Positions 19,070 to 28,975 of a stretch of 64,000 nt of DNA are shown here, in pieces. Each line of letters begins with the position of its first letter. Position 1 is the stretch's first letter. Origin of the DNA: Dorea longicatena (GTDB lineage: Bacteria; Bacillota; Clostridia; Lachnospirales; Lachnospiraceae); the NCBI RefSeq assembly GCF_024168045.1, contig NZ_CP100126.1, positions 947,501 to 1,011,500 on the forward strand. Reading direction: 5' to 3'. The position numbers and the translations under genes were made by a program. The notes under the pieces were generated by a model that was not told the DNA's origin, did no database searches, and saw only the letters and a list, made by a program, of their open reading frames with translations.

Positions 19070-21565
19070 ATGAATTGTAAATTTCATGTTGATACAAAAG
19101 TATACAGATTAGAGCCTTATGAAAATTATGTGCGCATAACGGGTTGGTGTTTTGATATAGAAAATAGAAATATTGAGTTTTTTATAAAGATGAATGGTGA
19201 AGTTGTAGAAAGTGAAGTAAAGAGGAATAAACGTTCTGATGTAGAGAAAAAATATCAGAAAAAATATAATGTTCCGCTGAAGAGTGGTTTCAATATAAAA
19301 GCATGTTGGCCGAAAGATAACGATGCATTAGAAAAGGTCGAATTGTTTGTAAAATGTGGAGAGAAGATTGATAAAATCTGCAGTATAAATAAAAAAGAAA
19401 TTGATAAAATAAAGGATGACAGCACGATTGCGTATAATTTGGATTATGTCAGAATAACAGATGTTAAGATTTTAATTGGTGGATGGACTATTTCTGACTG
19501 GGGAGTAGATCAGTTGAAGATAAGTATTTTAAATGAAAAAATGGAAGCGGCAGAAGACGTTAAATTAGCAAGAAATGATCGTAAAGATCTTGTTGAAGCA
19601 GGTCTGGTAGAAGAAGAAAATTCGAAATGCGGATTTACAATTGAATTTCCATATGAAGAAGAAAAAATATATTACTTATCAATCGCAGATAAAAAGAAGA
19701 GAAAAAGAATCGAATTAAAACCGGAAGTTATCCGCAGAAATAATAAAGTAGAAGCTCGCAGGGGCTTTGCAAAACAATTAGTAAAATGCATCAATAAGAA
19801 GAATATAGAAAAAGGGATTAACCATATCAGAAAACATGGTGTAAAAGGACTGAAGGAATATATTGTAAGTCGTGTAAATGCATCTACAATGCCGTACGGT
19901 GAATGGTTTGAATTAAATAAACCAACAAAAGAAGAACTTGAAAAGCAGAAAAAAGTTAAATTCGAATTCGAACCAAAGATCAGTATTATTGTTCCGACAT
20001 ACAAAACACCGATTAATTTCCTGAGAGAAATGATAGATTCTGTTGTTGATCAGACATATAGCAATTGGGAATTATGTATTGCTGACGGAAGCGAAGGTGA
20101 TGCTGCAGTAGAGGCTGAATTGGAAAAATATGCAAAACAGGATGACAGAATTAAATATACATTACTGGAAAAAAATGAAGGAATTTCAGGAAATACGAAT
20201 GCAGCGTTAGAACTGGCAACCGGTGAGTATGTAGGATTGTTTGATCATGATGATATTCTTGCACCGAATGCTTTATATGAAGTGGTAAAAGCATTACAGG
20301 AAAAAGAGTATGACATCTTATATACAGATGAAGACAAGATTACCGGAGATGGGAAAGAACATAATGATCCAAACTTTAAGCCTGATTTCAGTATGGATTT
20401 ATTCTGTTCACATAACTATATTACCCATTTCTTTGTTGTGAAAACAAATATTATTAAAGAAATTGACGGATTCAGACCAGAATATGATGGTTCACAGGAT
20501 TATGATCTGATGTTCAGATGTATTGAAAGTGCCGACAGTATTAAACATATTCCGATGATATTATATCATTGGAGAATACATATGAATTCTGTTGCAGGTG
20601 ATCCGGCAAGTAAAATGTATGCTTATGACGCAGGAAAAAGAGCAATTGAAGATCACTTTAAACGTATAGGTGTGAAAGCTAAAGTAGAACATACAGGGCT
20701 TTGGGGAATGTATCATGTGATTTATGAGACTCCAGGTAATCCACTTGTTTCGATTATTATTCCGAATAAAGATCATACAGATGATTTAGATAAGTGTGTA
20801 AAATCAATTATAAATAAAAGTGAATATAAAAATATTGAATTTATCATCGTTGAAAATAACAGTACAGAAGATAAAACTTTTACATATTATGAGAAACTCC
20901 AGAAAGAGTATGAGAATGTAAAAGTAGTCAAATGGGAAGAGGGATTCAATTATTCTGCTATTAACAATTATGGTGTGAGCTTTGCAAAAGGGGAATATTT
21001 ACTCTTCTTAAATAACGATACAGAGATGATTACACCGACAGCTATCAATGAATTACTGGGATGCTGTATGAGAGAAGATGTCGGTGTTGTTGGTGCAAAA
21101 CTGTTATATTCGGATGATACAGTACAGCATGCTGGTGTTGTAGTAGGATTCGGTGGATATGCAGGACATGTAAATATAGGAATTCGAAGAGATGATTATG
21201 GATATATGGTCAGAGCGCAGATTAACTGTAATTATAGCGCTGTTACAGCAGCTTGTATGATTACTAAAAAAGAACTGTTTGAGCAGGTTGGTGGATTCGA
21301 TGAACAATTTGTTGTTGCATGTAATGATGTGGACTACTGTCTGAAAGTAAGAGAAACTGGAAAGTGGGTTGTATTTAATGCATTTTCAGAGTGGTATCAT
21401 TATGAATCGAAATCAAGAGGATATGAAGATACTCCGGAAAAATTAAAACGTTTTGAAGGAGAAGTAGCAAAATTCCAGAAAAAATGGCCAGAAATTTTGG
21501 AAAAAGGAGATCCATTCTATAATCCAAATTTCCCAATTGACAAGGCACCGTTCACATTAGGATAA
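19070..21565 (+). CDS. Large protein with two GT2 glycosyltransferase domains
   Basis: From ATG 19070, set by AAAAAGGAG at 19052-19060, this is an 831-residue protein. The first about 280 residues are beta-rich and of unknown fold. GT2 domain 1 starts KISIIVPTYKTP with the metal motif FDHDD. GT2 domain 2 starts VSIIIPNKDHTDDL with FLNNDTE and a later ACNDVDYC segment. Tandem GT2 proteins of this kind build rhamnan or other surface polymers. No membrane helix is seen, so it likely works at the cytoplasmic face. The giant amidase gene follows after 18 bases. Confidence 0.88.
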   Translation: MNCKFHVDTKVYRLEPYENYVRITGWCFDIENRNIEFFIKMNGEVVESEVKRNKRSDVEKKYQKKYNVPLKSGFNIKACWPKDNDALEKVELFVKCGEKIDKICSINKKEIDKIKDDSTIAYNLDYVRITDVKILIGGWTISDWGVDQLKISILNEKMEAAEDVKLARNDRKDLVEAGLVEEENSKCGFTIEFPYEEEKIYYLSIADKKKRKRIELKPEVIRRNNKVEARRGFAKQLVKCINKKNIEKGINHIRKHGVKGLKEYIVSRVNASTMPYGEWFELNKPTKEELEKQKKVKFEFEPKISIIVPTYKTPINFLREMIDSVVDQTYSNWELCIADGSEGDAAVEAELEKYAKQDDRIKYTLLEKNEGISGNTNAALELATGEYVGLFDHDDILAPNALYEVVKALQEKEYDILYTDEDKITGDGKEHNDPNFKPDFSMDLFCSHNYITHFFVVKTNIIKEIDGFRPEYDGSQDYDLMFRCIESADSIKHIPMILYHWRIHMNSVAGDPASKMYAYDAGKRAIEDHFKRIGVKAKVEHTGLWGMYHVIYETPGNPLVSIIIPNKDHTDDLDKCVKSIINKSEYKNIEFIIVENNSTEDKTFTYYEKLQKEYENVKVVKWEEGFNYSAINNYGVSFAKGEYLLFLNNDTEMITPTAINELLGCCMREDVGVVGAKLLYSDDTVQHAGVVVGFGGYAGHVNIGIRRDDYGYMVRAQINCNYSAVTAACMITKKELFEQVGGFDEQFVVACNDVDYCLKVRETGKWVVFNAFSEWYHYESKSRGYEDTPEKLKRFEGEVAKFQKKWPEILEKGDPFYNPNFPIDKAPFTLG

Positions 21566-21583
21566 ATAAAAGGAAGGAAAAAG

Positions 21584-24500
21584 ATGAAAAGAAAAATAGC
21601 AATTTTCTTATCTGCCATTATGCTTTTGACAAGTGTTACTGGAAATGTCAGTGTGGCAGCTGCTGAAGTACAGGAAACTAATAATGGAATAGTAGAAAAT
21701 CAAAATAATAACGGGCAAACAAGTGAAATAACACAGGGTAACTCAGAAAATGATAGAGAAAACGAGGGAAATACGGCAGAAAATCAGACGGAAAATGTGA
21801 CGGAAGATCATACAACAACAGAAGCTGCCGCAACAACAGAAAGTTCAGAGGAAGAACAGGCGGTTATTAATTATCTGGCTGTAGATCAGGGATATCTCCA
21901 AAGTCCTGGGGAACAGAAAGTTGTAGTATCTTTTGGAAAAGGAACTGAGAATATTGAACAGCCAAGATTAAGTTTTCAAAAGGCTGATGGAAGTGTAATA
22001 GATTTTGCATTTAGCGAAAAGAATGAAGAATTGTTCCTTTTTTCACATAGTTTTTCGGAAGAAGAAAAGGGCGTTTATTCTGTAAAAACATTTACATACA
22101 TTCTTAATGGAATGGAATATTCCATTGATCTGGAGTCCATAGGTGTTAATGCCAAATTCGGTGTAGATGAGAATTATGAGGGATATGAATTGGGAAGCTC
22201 TGATACAGATACAGAACCGGAAATAGAGGCTTCGGTAGTTGATGTGGAGTCTGGGAAATTAGTTGCTGCATCAACAGATATTGCTGCAACTTTAAGTGAA
22301 ACGGAATCAGCAATTTCAACACAAAGCCTTGAAGAAGGAACTGCCAGAAGCAGGAATAAAGTTGTTGTATTGGATCCCGGACACGGTGGAAGCGATGGCG
22401 GAGCATCGGCGAATGGATTGGTTGAAAAAAATCTTACTCTGAAAATAGCACAGTACTGTAAGGAAGAACTGGAAAAATACGCGGGCGTAACAGTATATAT
22501 GACGAGAAGTATGGATGTGGCTGTAGATTTGGAAGAACGTGTGCAGAAGGCGAAAAACTGGGGTGCAGATGTATTTGTAAGTATCCATATGAACTCCGCG
22601 AGTGCTGCCGCGCAAGGAGCTGAGGTATGGTATCCGAACAGCAGCTATAATTCAGAAATACATAATAATGGACAGAAACTAGCATCTGAGATTGAAAAGG
22701 AACTTGTCAGCCTGGGATTGGCTGACAGAGGTGTAAAAATACGAAATTCGCAGAATGGGTCAAAATATGAGGATGGAAGCATTGCTGACTATTACAGCGT
22801 AATACGAAATAGTAAGTTGGCCGGTTTTCCTGGGATTATTGTAGAACATGCTTTTTTGACGAATTCATCAGATGCACAAAAACTGAAGCAGGAAAGTTTT
22901 ATTAAGAGTCTGGGAGTTGCGGATGCTACGGGAATTGCAAAATATTTTGGCTTATCAAAAGATTTAGATTCCGGTAAATTTACAGCATCAATTGTAAAGA
23001 AAAATGATTTTACAAGAACATTTACGGTAAAAATAAACGGAAAACTTTCAGAAGGAGAAAGCTACAGAGTTGCTGTCTGGTCAGATAAAAACGGACAGGA
23101 CACGAATAATTTATGGACTGTAGTCAATAAGCAGTCAGGGAATGAAGTAGAGCTTGAGTATAATACTGCCAATTACAAAAATGCAGATGGAATATACAAT
23201 ATACATATTTATAAATATGATAAAAATGAAAAAGTAACCTGTATACAGACAATGACCTGTAATATGTACAACAGTAATGCAAACTGTAAAGTTCAGGACA
23301 CAACAGGAGAAGAAAAAAACTTTAAGGTTTCTGCAGAAATTACAAATGTTCCGGATACATTAAATCGAATCCAGTTTGCGGTATGGAGCGACCAGAATGG
23401 ACAGGATGATTTGAAATGGTATGCGGGAACAAAAAGCGGAAATACATGGTCAACCAATATTGCTGTAAAAAATTATAAAAGGTATGGAAAATATAATGTA
23501 CATGCTTATGCTGTGCTGAACGATGGAACCAATGTATTCTTAAAAGCAATGTCATTTAATGTTACGAAACCGACAGCAAAGCTTACGGTGGCAAAACAAA
23601 ATAGTACAAATGGAATGGCGGAAGTAACAGTAAGCAATATTCAAATCAAGTCAGGAATAAATAAAGTACTGATTCCGGTATGGAGTCAGGAAAATCAAAG
23701 TGATCTGGTATGGTATACGGCACAGAAACAGCCGGATGGAACCTATAAGATTACGATTGATATGGGAAACCATAATTACAACGAAGGAACCTATCATGTT
23801 GCCTGCTATATCGTAGATGGAAATGAAATCCAGACAGGAATTACGTCTACAACGTGTGAGATGAAGCTTCCAAATACATATCTTGAAATTAAGGATACTG
23901 CAGGAACTGAAAAAGAATTTCAGATTACATTAGGAAATACATCAGCATACGGGAATGTCCGTAAGGTCCAGTTTGCGGTATGGAGTGTACAAGGAGGACA
24001 AGATGATCTGATTTGGTATACCGCAGAGAAAAAGAATGACGCTGCATGGATAAAAAAGGTAAAGATAAAAGATCATAAAACACTGGGAACGTATAATGTA
24101 CATGCATATATCACACTGGTAAATGGAAGCGTAAAGACAAAGACAACGACTTTCAATGTAAGCAGACCAACGGCGACATTGACGGTGGGTACACAGGATA
24201 AGGAAAAAGGAACTGTAGAAGTAACAGTAAGTAATATTCAGAGCAAATCAGGAATAAATAAAGTACTGATTCCAGTATGGAGTCAGCAAAATCAAAGTGA
24301 TCTGGTATGGTATACGGCTCAAAATCAGACAGACGGAACCTATAAAATTACCGTTGATATGGGAAATCATAATTATAATGAAGGAACTTATCAGGTTGCA
24401 TGCTATATCGTAGATGGAAATGGAATCCAGACAGGGATTGCATCAGGTAGTTGTCAGATGAAAGTTCCGAATGTATCTCTGGAAGCAAAAGATACTGCAG

Positions 24501-25624
24501 GAACTGAAAAAGAATTTCAGATAAGTCTGACAAATGCCGGAGTATATGGAAATATTCGCCAGGTGCAGTTTGCGGTATGGAGTGATCAAAATGGACAGGA
24601 TGATCTGATCTGGTACAATGCAGAGAAAAAGAATACCGGAGAATGGACAAAGGCTGTAAAGATAAAAAATCACAAAACGCTTGGAATCTATAATGTACAT
24701 GCATATATTACATTAGCAAACGGAAAACGAGTAACGAAAACAACTACATTTAATGTAACGAAACCGACAGGTGAAATTAGTATTTCAGAATATAATGCCA
24801 ATAAGGGAGCCTTTTATGTAACGGTGAAAAATATCAAATCAGCTTCAGGGGTAGAAGAAGTATTGATTCCGGTCTGGTGTGCAGAGAATCAAAATGATTT
24901 AGTGTGGTATAAGGCTGAAAAAATTGACAATACAACATATAGAGTGAATGTAAATATAGCCAATCATAAAAATCATGAGGGAATATATAAAGCAGATGTT
25001 TACGTAAAAACTGGAAATGGTATTCAGGCTGGAATTGGACGATCTACATTAGAGATAAAACGCACAGAGCTGTATGCGATTATGGGCAGCTCGGATGTGA
25101 CAGTTAATCAAATGGCTGCATATTATAAAAAAAATAATTTGACATATGACAAATATACAGGAAGTTTGAGTGAATATAATGGAATATTAGCAAAGGGTGG
25201 AGCTGCTAATATAGAAATTTATTGTACGATTTTTAAACAGGAAGCAGAAGTAGAAGGTGTGAGAGTAGAAGTTGCTTTTACACAGGCTATGTTAGAAACG
25301 GGTTTTTTGAAATTTGGCGGAGATGTAAAACCAGATCAATATAATTTTGCAGGAATGGGTGCAACAGGAGGTATTTCTGGAGAAAAATTTAGTGATGTCC
25401 GTGAAGGAATAAGAGCTCAAATACAGCATTTGAAATGTTATGCAAGTGATGCTGCACTGAATAATGCGTGCGTTGATCCACGTTGGGGAACCTGGCTGAG
25501 AAATAAAGCTCTTTATGTACAATGGTTAAGTAAAGCGAACAATCCATATGGAATTGGCTGGGCTACGGATGCAGAATATTCAGAAAAAATATTAAGCATG
25601 ATTAAAAGTTTAAAAGCTAACTAA
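21584..25624 (+). CDS. Secreted N-acetylmuramoyl-L-alanine amidase / glucosaminidase with seven GBS_Bsp-like repeats
   Basis: This giant wall hydrolase has 1346 residues. Signal peptide: 1-about 25, ending SVAAAE. A Thr/Asn/Glu-rich linker and a poorly conserved region run to about 255. An Amidase_3 domain (about 260-455) has zinc ligands in DPGHGG (264-269), a later SIHMNS and a catalytic glutamate in IVEHAFLTN. Seven repeats of about 100 residues (about 460-1163) carry the VWS..NQ.DL.WY ... YNVHAY pattern. A C-terminal endo-beta-N-acetylglucosaminidase domain (about 1165-1346) has FTQAMLETGFLKFGG and NFAGMGA. It can therefore cut both the peptide-sugar bond and the glycan chain. Confidence 0.92.
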   Translation: MKRKIAIFLSAIMLLTSVTGNVSVAAAEVQETNNGIVENQNNNGQTSEITQGNSENDRENEGNTAENQTENVTEDHTTTEAAATTESSEEEQAVINYLAVDQGYLQSPGEQKVVVSFGKGTENIEQPRLSFQKADGSVIDFAFSEKNEELFLFSHSFSEEEKGVYSVKTFTYILNGMEYSIDLESIGVNAKFGVDENYEGYELGSSDTDTEPEIEASVVDVESGKLVAASTDIAATLSETESAISTQSLEEGTARSRNKVVVLDPGHGGSDGGASANGLVEKNLTLKIAQYCKEELEKYAGVTVYMTRSMDVAVDLEERVQKAKNWGADVFVSIHMNSASAAAQGAEVWYPNSSYNSEIHNNGQKLASEIEKELVSLGLADRGVKIRNSQNGSKYEDGSIADYYSVIRNSKLAGFPGIIVEHAFLTNSSDAQKLKQESFIKSLGVADATGIAKYFGLSKDLDSGKFTASIVKKNDFTRTFTVKINGKLSEGESYRVAVWSDKNGQDTNNLWTVVNKQSGNEVELEYNTANYKNADGIYNIHIYKYDKNEKVTCIQTMTCNMYNSNANCKVQDTTGEEKNFKVSAEITNVPDTLNRIQFAVWSDQNGQDDLKWYAGTKSGNTWSTNIAVKNYKRYGKYNVHAYAVLNDGTNVFLKAMSFNVTKPTAKLTVAKQNSTNGMAEVTVSNIQIKSGINKVLIPVWSQENQSDLVWYTAQKQPDGTYKITIDMGNHNYNEGTYHVACYIVDGNEIQTGITSTTCEMKLPNTYLEIKDTAGTEKEFQITLGNTSAYGNVRKVQFAVWSVQGGQDDLIWYTAEKKNDAAWIKKVKIKDHKTLGTYNVHAYITLVNGSVKTKTTTFNVSRPTATLTVGTQDKEKGTVEVTVSNIQSKSGINKVLIPVWSQQNQSDLVWYTAQNQTDGTYKITVDMGNHNYNEGTYQVACYIVDGNGIQTGIASGSCQMKVPNVSLEAKDTAGTEKEFQISLTNAGVYGNIRQVQFAVWSDQNGQDDLIWYNAEKKNTGEWTKAVKIKNHKTLGIYNVHAYITLANGKRVTKTTTFNVTKPTGEISISEYNANKGAFYVTVKNIKSASGVEEVLIPVWCAENQNDLVWYKAEKIDNTTYRVNVNIANHKNHEGIYKADVYVKTGNGIQAGIGRSTLEIKRTELYAIMGSSDVTVNQMAAYYKKNNLTYDKYTGSLSEYNGILAKGGAANIEIYCTIFKQEAEVEGVRVEVAFTQAMLETGFLKFGGDVKPDQYNFAGMGATGGISGEKFSDVREGIRAQIQHLKCYASDAALNNACVDPRWGTWLRNKALYVQWLSKANNPYGIGWATDAEYSEKILSMIKSLKAN

Positions 25625-25629
25625 TGAAC

Positions 25630-25678
25630 AATGTCTTGTAAAATGTAAATGAAGCATTTTACAGGACATTTTTGTTTT
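25630..25678 (+). terminator. Rho-independent terminator after the amidase gene
   Basis: A 16-base stem (25630-25645 with 25655-25670, one G-U pair) is followed by TTTGTTTT. Confidence 0.85.
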
Positions 25679-25695
25679 CAAAAGAAAAAAAAGAT

Positions 25696-25704
25696 GGTAT
25701 GATG
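25696..25704 (+). promoter_or_regulatory. Extended -10 promoter for the L,D-transpeptidase gene
   Basis: TGGTATGAT matches the extended -10 pattern. It lies only 18 bases after the terminator U-tract and about 85 bases before the start codon. No good -35 is seen. Confidence 0.4.
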
Positions 25705-25786
25705 GTTTTATAAAATCTGAAAATATTTTTTAATTGAGAAATATTTTTAGAATATGAGGGACGAAAGGTGAAAAAGAGGTGGCTAT

Positions 25787-28700
25787 ATGAAAAAAAGGTT
25801 TTTCTTTATTGCAAGTTTGATGCTTTGCCTGACGCTGGGCAGTACAGCTAGCTATGCAAAAGAATCAATTTCTGAAAATGCACAGGTAATTGAAGGAGAA
25901 AACATAGCAGATAACGCAGGAGATTCAAAACAGTTACAACAAGAGCAAGCGACAGAGGAAAAAATTAATACACAAATTCAAGATGAACAGATAAAAAATG
26001 CTGTTATAAAAGGAACAGTAGAAATAGAAAATCTTGATGATGTGAATGGGACATTTTCTGCTGTATTATCAAATGTGCAGAATGAGGATAAGATAAAAGA
26101 AGTGCTGATGGCTGTATGGTGTGATACAAATGGTCAGGATGACCTGAAATGGATTAGTGCAGTAAAAAATGAAAAAGGATATTACATAATAACAGATGAT
26201 GTGTCTGCTCACAAATATCAGCTGGGAAAATACCATGTAAGTGTATATGCTGTTGACACAGAGGGAAAACTGACAGGTATTACAGGAACTTCTTTTGAAT
26301 TAAATAAATCTGAAATAGCAGCTACGGTTGAGCAAAATAAAAAAGATAAGTTAAAATATGATATTGATGTAAGCAATGTGAATATACCAGGTGGTATAAA
26401 AAATGTATGGATTCCGGTATGGAGTGATGCGAACGGACAGGATGATCTGAAATGGTATACGGTTAAAAGAAATAACAATGGCCATTATACATTGACTGTT
26501 GATATACGTGATCATAAAGGTCTGGGAAAATATAATGTACATATCTATGGAGAAAATAAAGCCGGAGATATGATTCAGTTAGGAACAACAATGTTTTCAA
26601 TCGATACTCCGAAGATTGCGACAGCAGAAATTGTAAATAAGGATCTGGAAAAAGGCACATTTACAGTTAGATTAGCGGATATTGATAATGCGGAAAATAT
26701 TCAGAATATCAAGGTGCCGGTATGGAGTGAGATAAACGAGCAAGATGATTTAATCTGGTATACGGCTAAGAAAAAAGAAAATACAAATGAATATACAGTA
26801 AATGTAGATATAAAGAATCACAATTATTCCATGGGTAAATATAATATCGGTGTTTATATTACTGATGTAACGAATGCACAATATGGTGCGAAAAGTGTAA
26901 GTACTGATTTTAATATAAAAAAAGGCAATATAGAGATAAATGAAAAGGGTGATTTTTCTTATCAGATAATAGTAAAAGACTTTGAAGTACCTGGCGGTAT
27001 AAAAAAAGTTATGGTGCCGGTATGGAGTGAGGTAAACGGACAGGATGATCTGGTCTGGTATACAGCTAAGAAAAATGGAGATGGGCAATATGAGGTGAAT
27101 CTTGATGTTTCCAAACACAAAGGACTTGGAAAATATTGTGTTAATGCATATGCAGTACAACCAAATGGAAATATGGCAGGATTGACATCTTCTGATTTTG
27201 TGGTTGAGGAACCAGAATTGGATCGTCCAGAAGTGGAATGTGACAAAAAAAGCGGACAGATAAAAGTAAAAATTCCGGTAAAAAGAAATGGTGAATTGAT
27301 AAAAAAAGTTCAGGTTCCAATTTGGTCAGACAGTAATCAGGACAATATAGTCTGGTATACAGCTAAAAAAGATTCTGAAGGGAATTATATAGTAGAAACA
27401 AACATTAATAAACATAAATATCATAGTGGTGTTTATAAGATAAATGTATATGTGACAGATATTACTGGAATGCGTAAAGGAAGTGCTGGAATAAGTTGCG
27501 ATATGTCACCAGAATATGGAGAACTTTCGGCAGTAGACAGAGACGGATCTGAAAGTGTATATCAGATAAATTTGAAAAATCTGAATGTACCAGGTGGAGA
27601 AAAAGAAGTACTTTTTGCTGTTTGGGGAAATGAAAGAGGACAAAATGACCTTAAGTGGTATACAGCAGAAAAAGTGGGACAATATGATTACCGTTTGAAT
27701 GTTTCGATTAGAAATCACAGAGAACTTGGTGTATATAATGTTAATGCTTATTACAAAACACAAAGTAATGATTTACAGTGGATCGCAAACACAACATTTA
27801 ATGTGTCGCAAAAGGTAAAATATGCGGGATTACGGGTGTCAAATATTGATGGACATAAAGGAACATTTAAAGTAACAATTTCAGGTGTTATGGCACCTTC
27901 CGGTATCGAAAAAATCCAGATTCCGACGTGGTGTTCTGATAACCAGAGTGATATTGTCTGGTATACAGCAATAAAAGAAGCTGAAGGTATATATTCTGCA
28001 ACCATGGATGTTAAGAAGCATTCATATCATTTTGGAAATTATAAGATGAGCGTATATGCGACTATGGGAAATGGTATTTTTACAGGAGTATGCGCAGGTT
28101 CACAAACGATTAATCCGGACAATTATCTCTATAGTAAGTATGTCAGTGCTTCTCAAAGAGAAGTCTGGCTTTTGGGAGCAAATGCTGAGCAGGTTCAATT
28201 TCCTACATGGAGTGAAACAAACGGTCAGGATGATATCGTTTGGTATAGTGGTGTTAACAGAGGAAACGGTACATGGAGTGTTACTGTAGACAGTAATAAT
28301 CACAAGCATGGTGGAACATACAATACACATGCATATGTCACAAAAAATGGTGTAAGAAGTGCAGTTGGTTCAACAAGCTACTCGCTGGAAAGAATCCAGA
28401 CAGCACAGCAGTTTATGAATGCAAAAGCAAATATGTATTCAAGCAGAACACCGTACTTGTTACTGGTAAACAGAAGTACACATAAAGTAGGAATCTATCA
28501 GGGATGGCAGGGAAACTGGCGTTGCATTCAGTATTGGGACTGTTCAGATGGAGCACCAAGTACACCAACTGTGGAAGGAACATTCCAGGTAGGAAGTAAA
28601 GGTTACTATTTTGATTCGGGTTCGGCGAGATGTTACTGGTATACACAGTTCAGAGGAAATTATTTGTTCCATTCAGTTTTGTACAATAAAAATGGAACAT

Positions 28701-28819
28701 TAATGGATGGAAGACTGGGAATGCCACTTTCACATGGATGTGTCAGATTAAATATTAATAATGCAAAATGGATTTATGATACTATTCCAACAGGAAGTAC
28801 AGTGGTAGTATATCATTAA
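25787..28819 (+). CDS. Secreted L,D-transpeptidase (YkuD) with eight GBS_Bsp-like repeats
   Basis: This 1010-residue wall protein has a signal peptide (1-24, ending ASYA) and a short acidic linker. Eight GBS_Bsp-like repeats (about 78-868) are recognised by VWSD..GQDDL.WY and GKYNVHIY. A C-terminal YkuD domain (about 885-1010) carries the catalytic motif SHGCVRL with Cys985. L,D-transpeptidases make 3-3 peptidoglycan cross-links or attach proteins to the wall. It shares its repeat type with the amidase just upstream and the LTA-synthase-like protein, which points to a common ligand. It has its own promoter and terminator, so it is monocistronic. Confidence 0.93.
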   Translation: MKKRFFFIASLMLCLTLGSTASYAKESISENAQVIEGENIADNAGDSKQLQQEQATEEKINTQIQDEQIKNAVIKGTVEIENLDDVNGTFSAVLSNVQNEDKIKEVLMAVWCDTNGQDDLKWISAVKNEKGYYIITDDVSAHKYQLGKYHVSVYAVDTEGKLTGITGTSFELNKSEIAATVEQNKKDKLKYDIDVSNVNIPGGIKNVWIPVWSDANGQDDLKWYTVKRNNNGHYTLTVDIRDHKGLGKYNVHIYGENKAGDMIQLGTTMFSIDTPKIATAEIVNKDLEKGTFTVRLADIDNAENIQNIKVPVWSEINEQDDLIWYTAKKKENTNEYTVNVDIKNHNYSMGKYNIGVYITDVTNAQYGAKSVSTDFNIKKGNIEINEKGDFSYQIIVKDFEVPGGIKKVMVPVWSEVNGQDDLVWYTAKKNGDGQYEVNLDVSKHKGLGKYCVNAYAVQPNGNMAGLTSSDFVVEEPELDRPEVECDKKSGQIKVKIPVKRNGELIKKVQVPIWSDSNQDNIVWYTAKKDSEGNYIVETNINKHKYHSGVYKINVYVTDITGMRKGSAGISCDMSPEYGELSAVDRDGSESVYQINLKNLNVPGGEKEVLFAVWGNERGQNDLKWYTAEKVGQYDYRLNVSIRNHRELGVYNVNAYYKTQSNDLQWIANTTFNVSQKVKYAGLRVSNIDGHKGTFKVTISGVMAPSGIEKIQIPTWCSDNQSDIVWYTAIKEAEGIYSATMDVKKHSYHFGNYKMSVYATMGNGIFTGVCAGSQTINPDNYLYSKYVSASQREVWLLGANAEQVQFPTWSETNGQDDIVWYSGVNRGNGTWSVTVDSNNHKHGGTYNTHAYVTKNGVRSAVGSTSYSLERIQTAQQFMNAKANMYSSRTPYLLLVNRSTHKVGIYQGWQGNWRCIQYWDCSDGAPSTPTVEGTFQVGSKGYYFDSGSARCYWYTQFRGNYLFHSVLYNKNGTLMDGRLGMPLSHGCVRLNINNAKWIYDTIPTGSTVVVYH

Positions 28820-28827
28820 TAATGAAT

Positions 28828-28868
28828 ATAGGTGGTTGATGAAATACATCAGCCGCCTATTATTTTGG
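28828..28868 (+). terminator. Rho-independent terminator after the L,D-transpeptidase gene
   Basis: A 14-base stem (28828-28841 with 28847-28860, two G-U pairs) and a 5-base loop are followed by TATTTTGG. Confidence 0.75.
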
Positions 28869-28908
28869 TAAGAATTATACAATTAATTATCAGAATATTG
28901 CTAATAGG

Positions 28909-28937
28909 TTGAGATTTAGAAAAGAATATGCTAAAAT
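28909..28937 (+). promoter_or_regulatory. Strong promoter for the ABC exporter operon
   Basis: TTGAGA (28909-28914), a 17-base spacer and TAAAAT (28932-28937) preceded by TGC form a near-consensus promoter about 40 bases before the exporter start. Confidence 0.65.
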
Positions 28938-28975
28938 ATATTGTCGTTTGTAAATAATGATTTTTGGAGGAGAAT

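Noticed and set aside
21584-28819. Direct DNA repeats as a CRISPR-like array
   Set aside because: The repeats are about 300 bases long, in frame, and encode the GBS_Bsp-like protein module.
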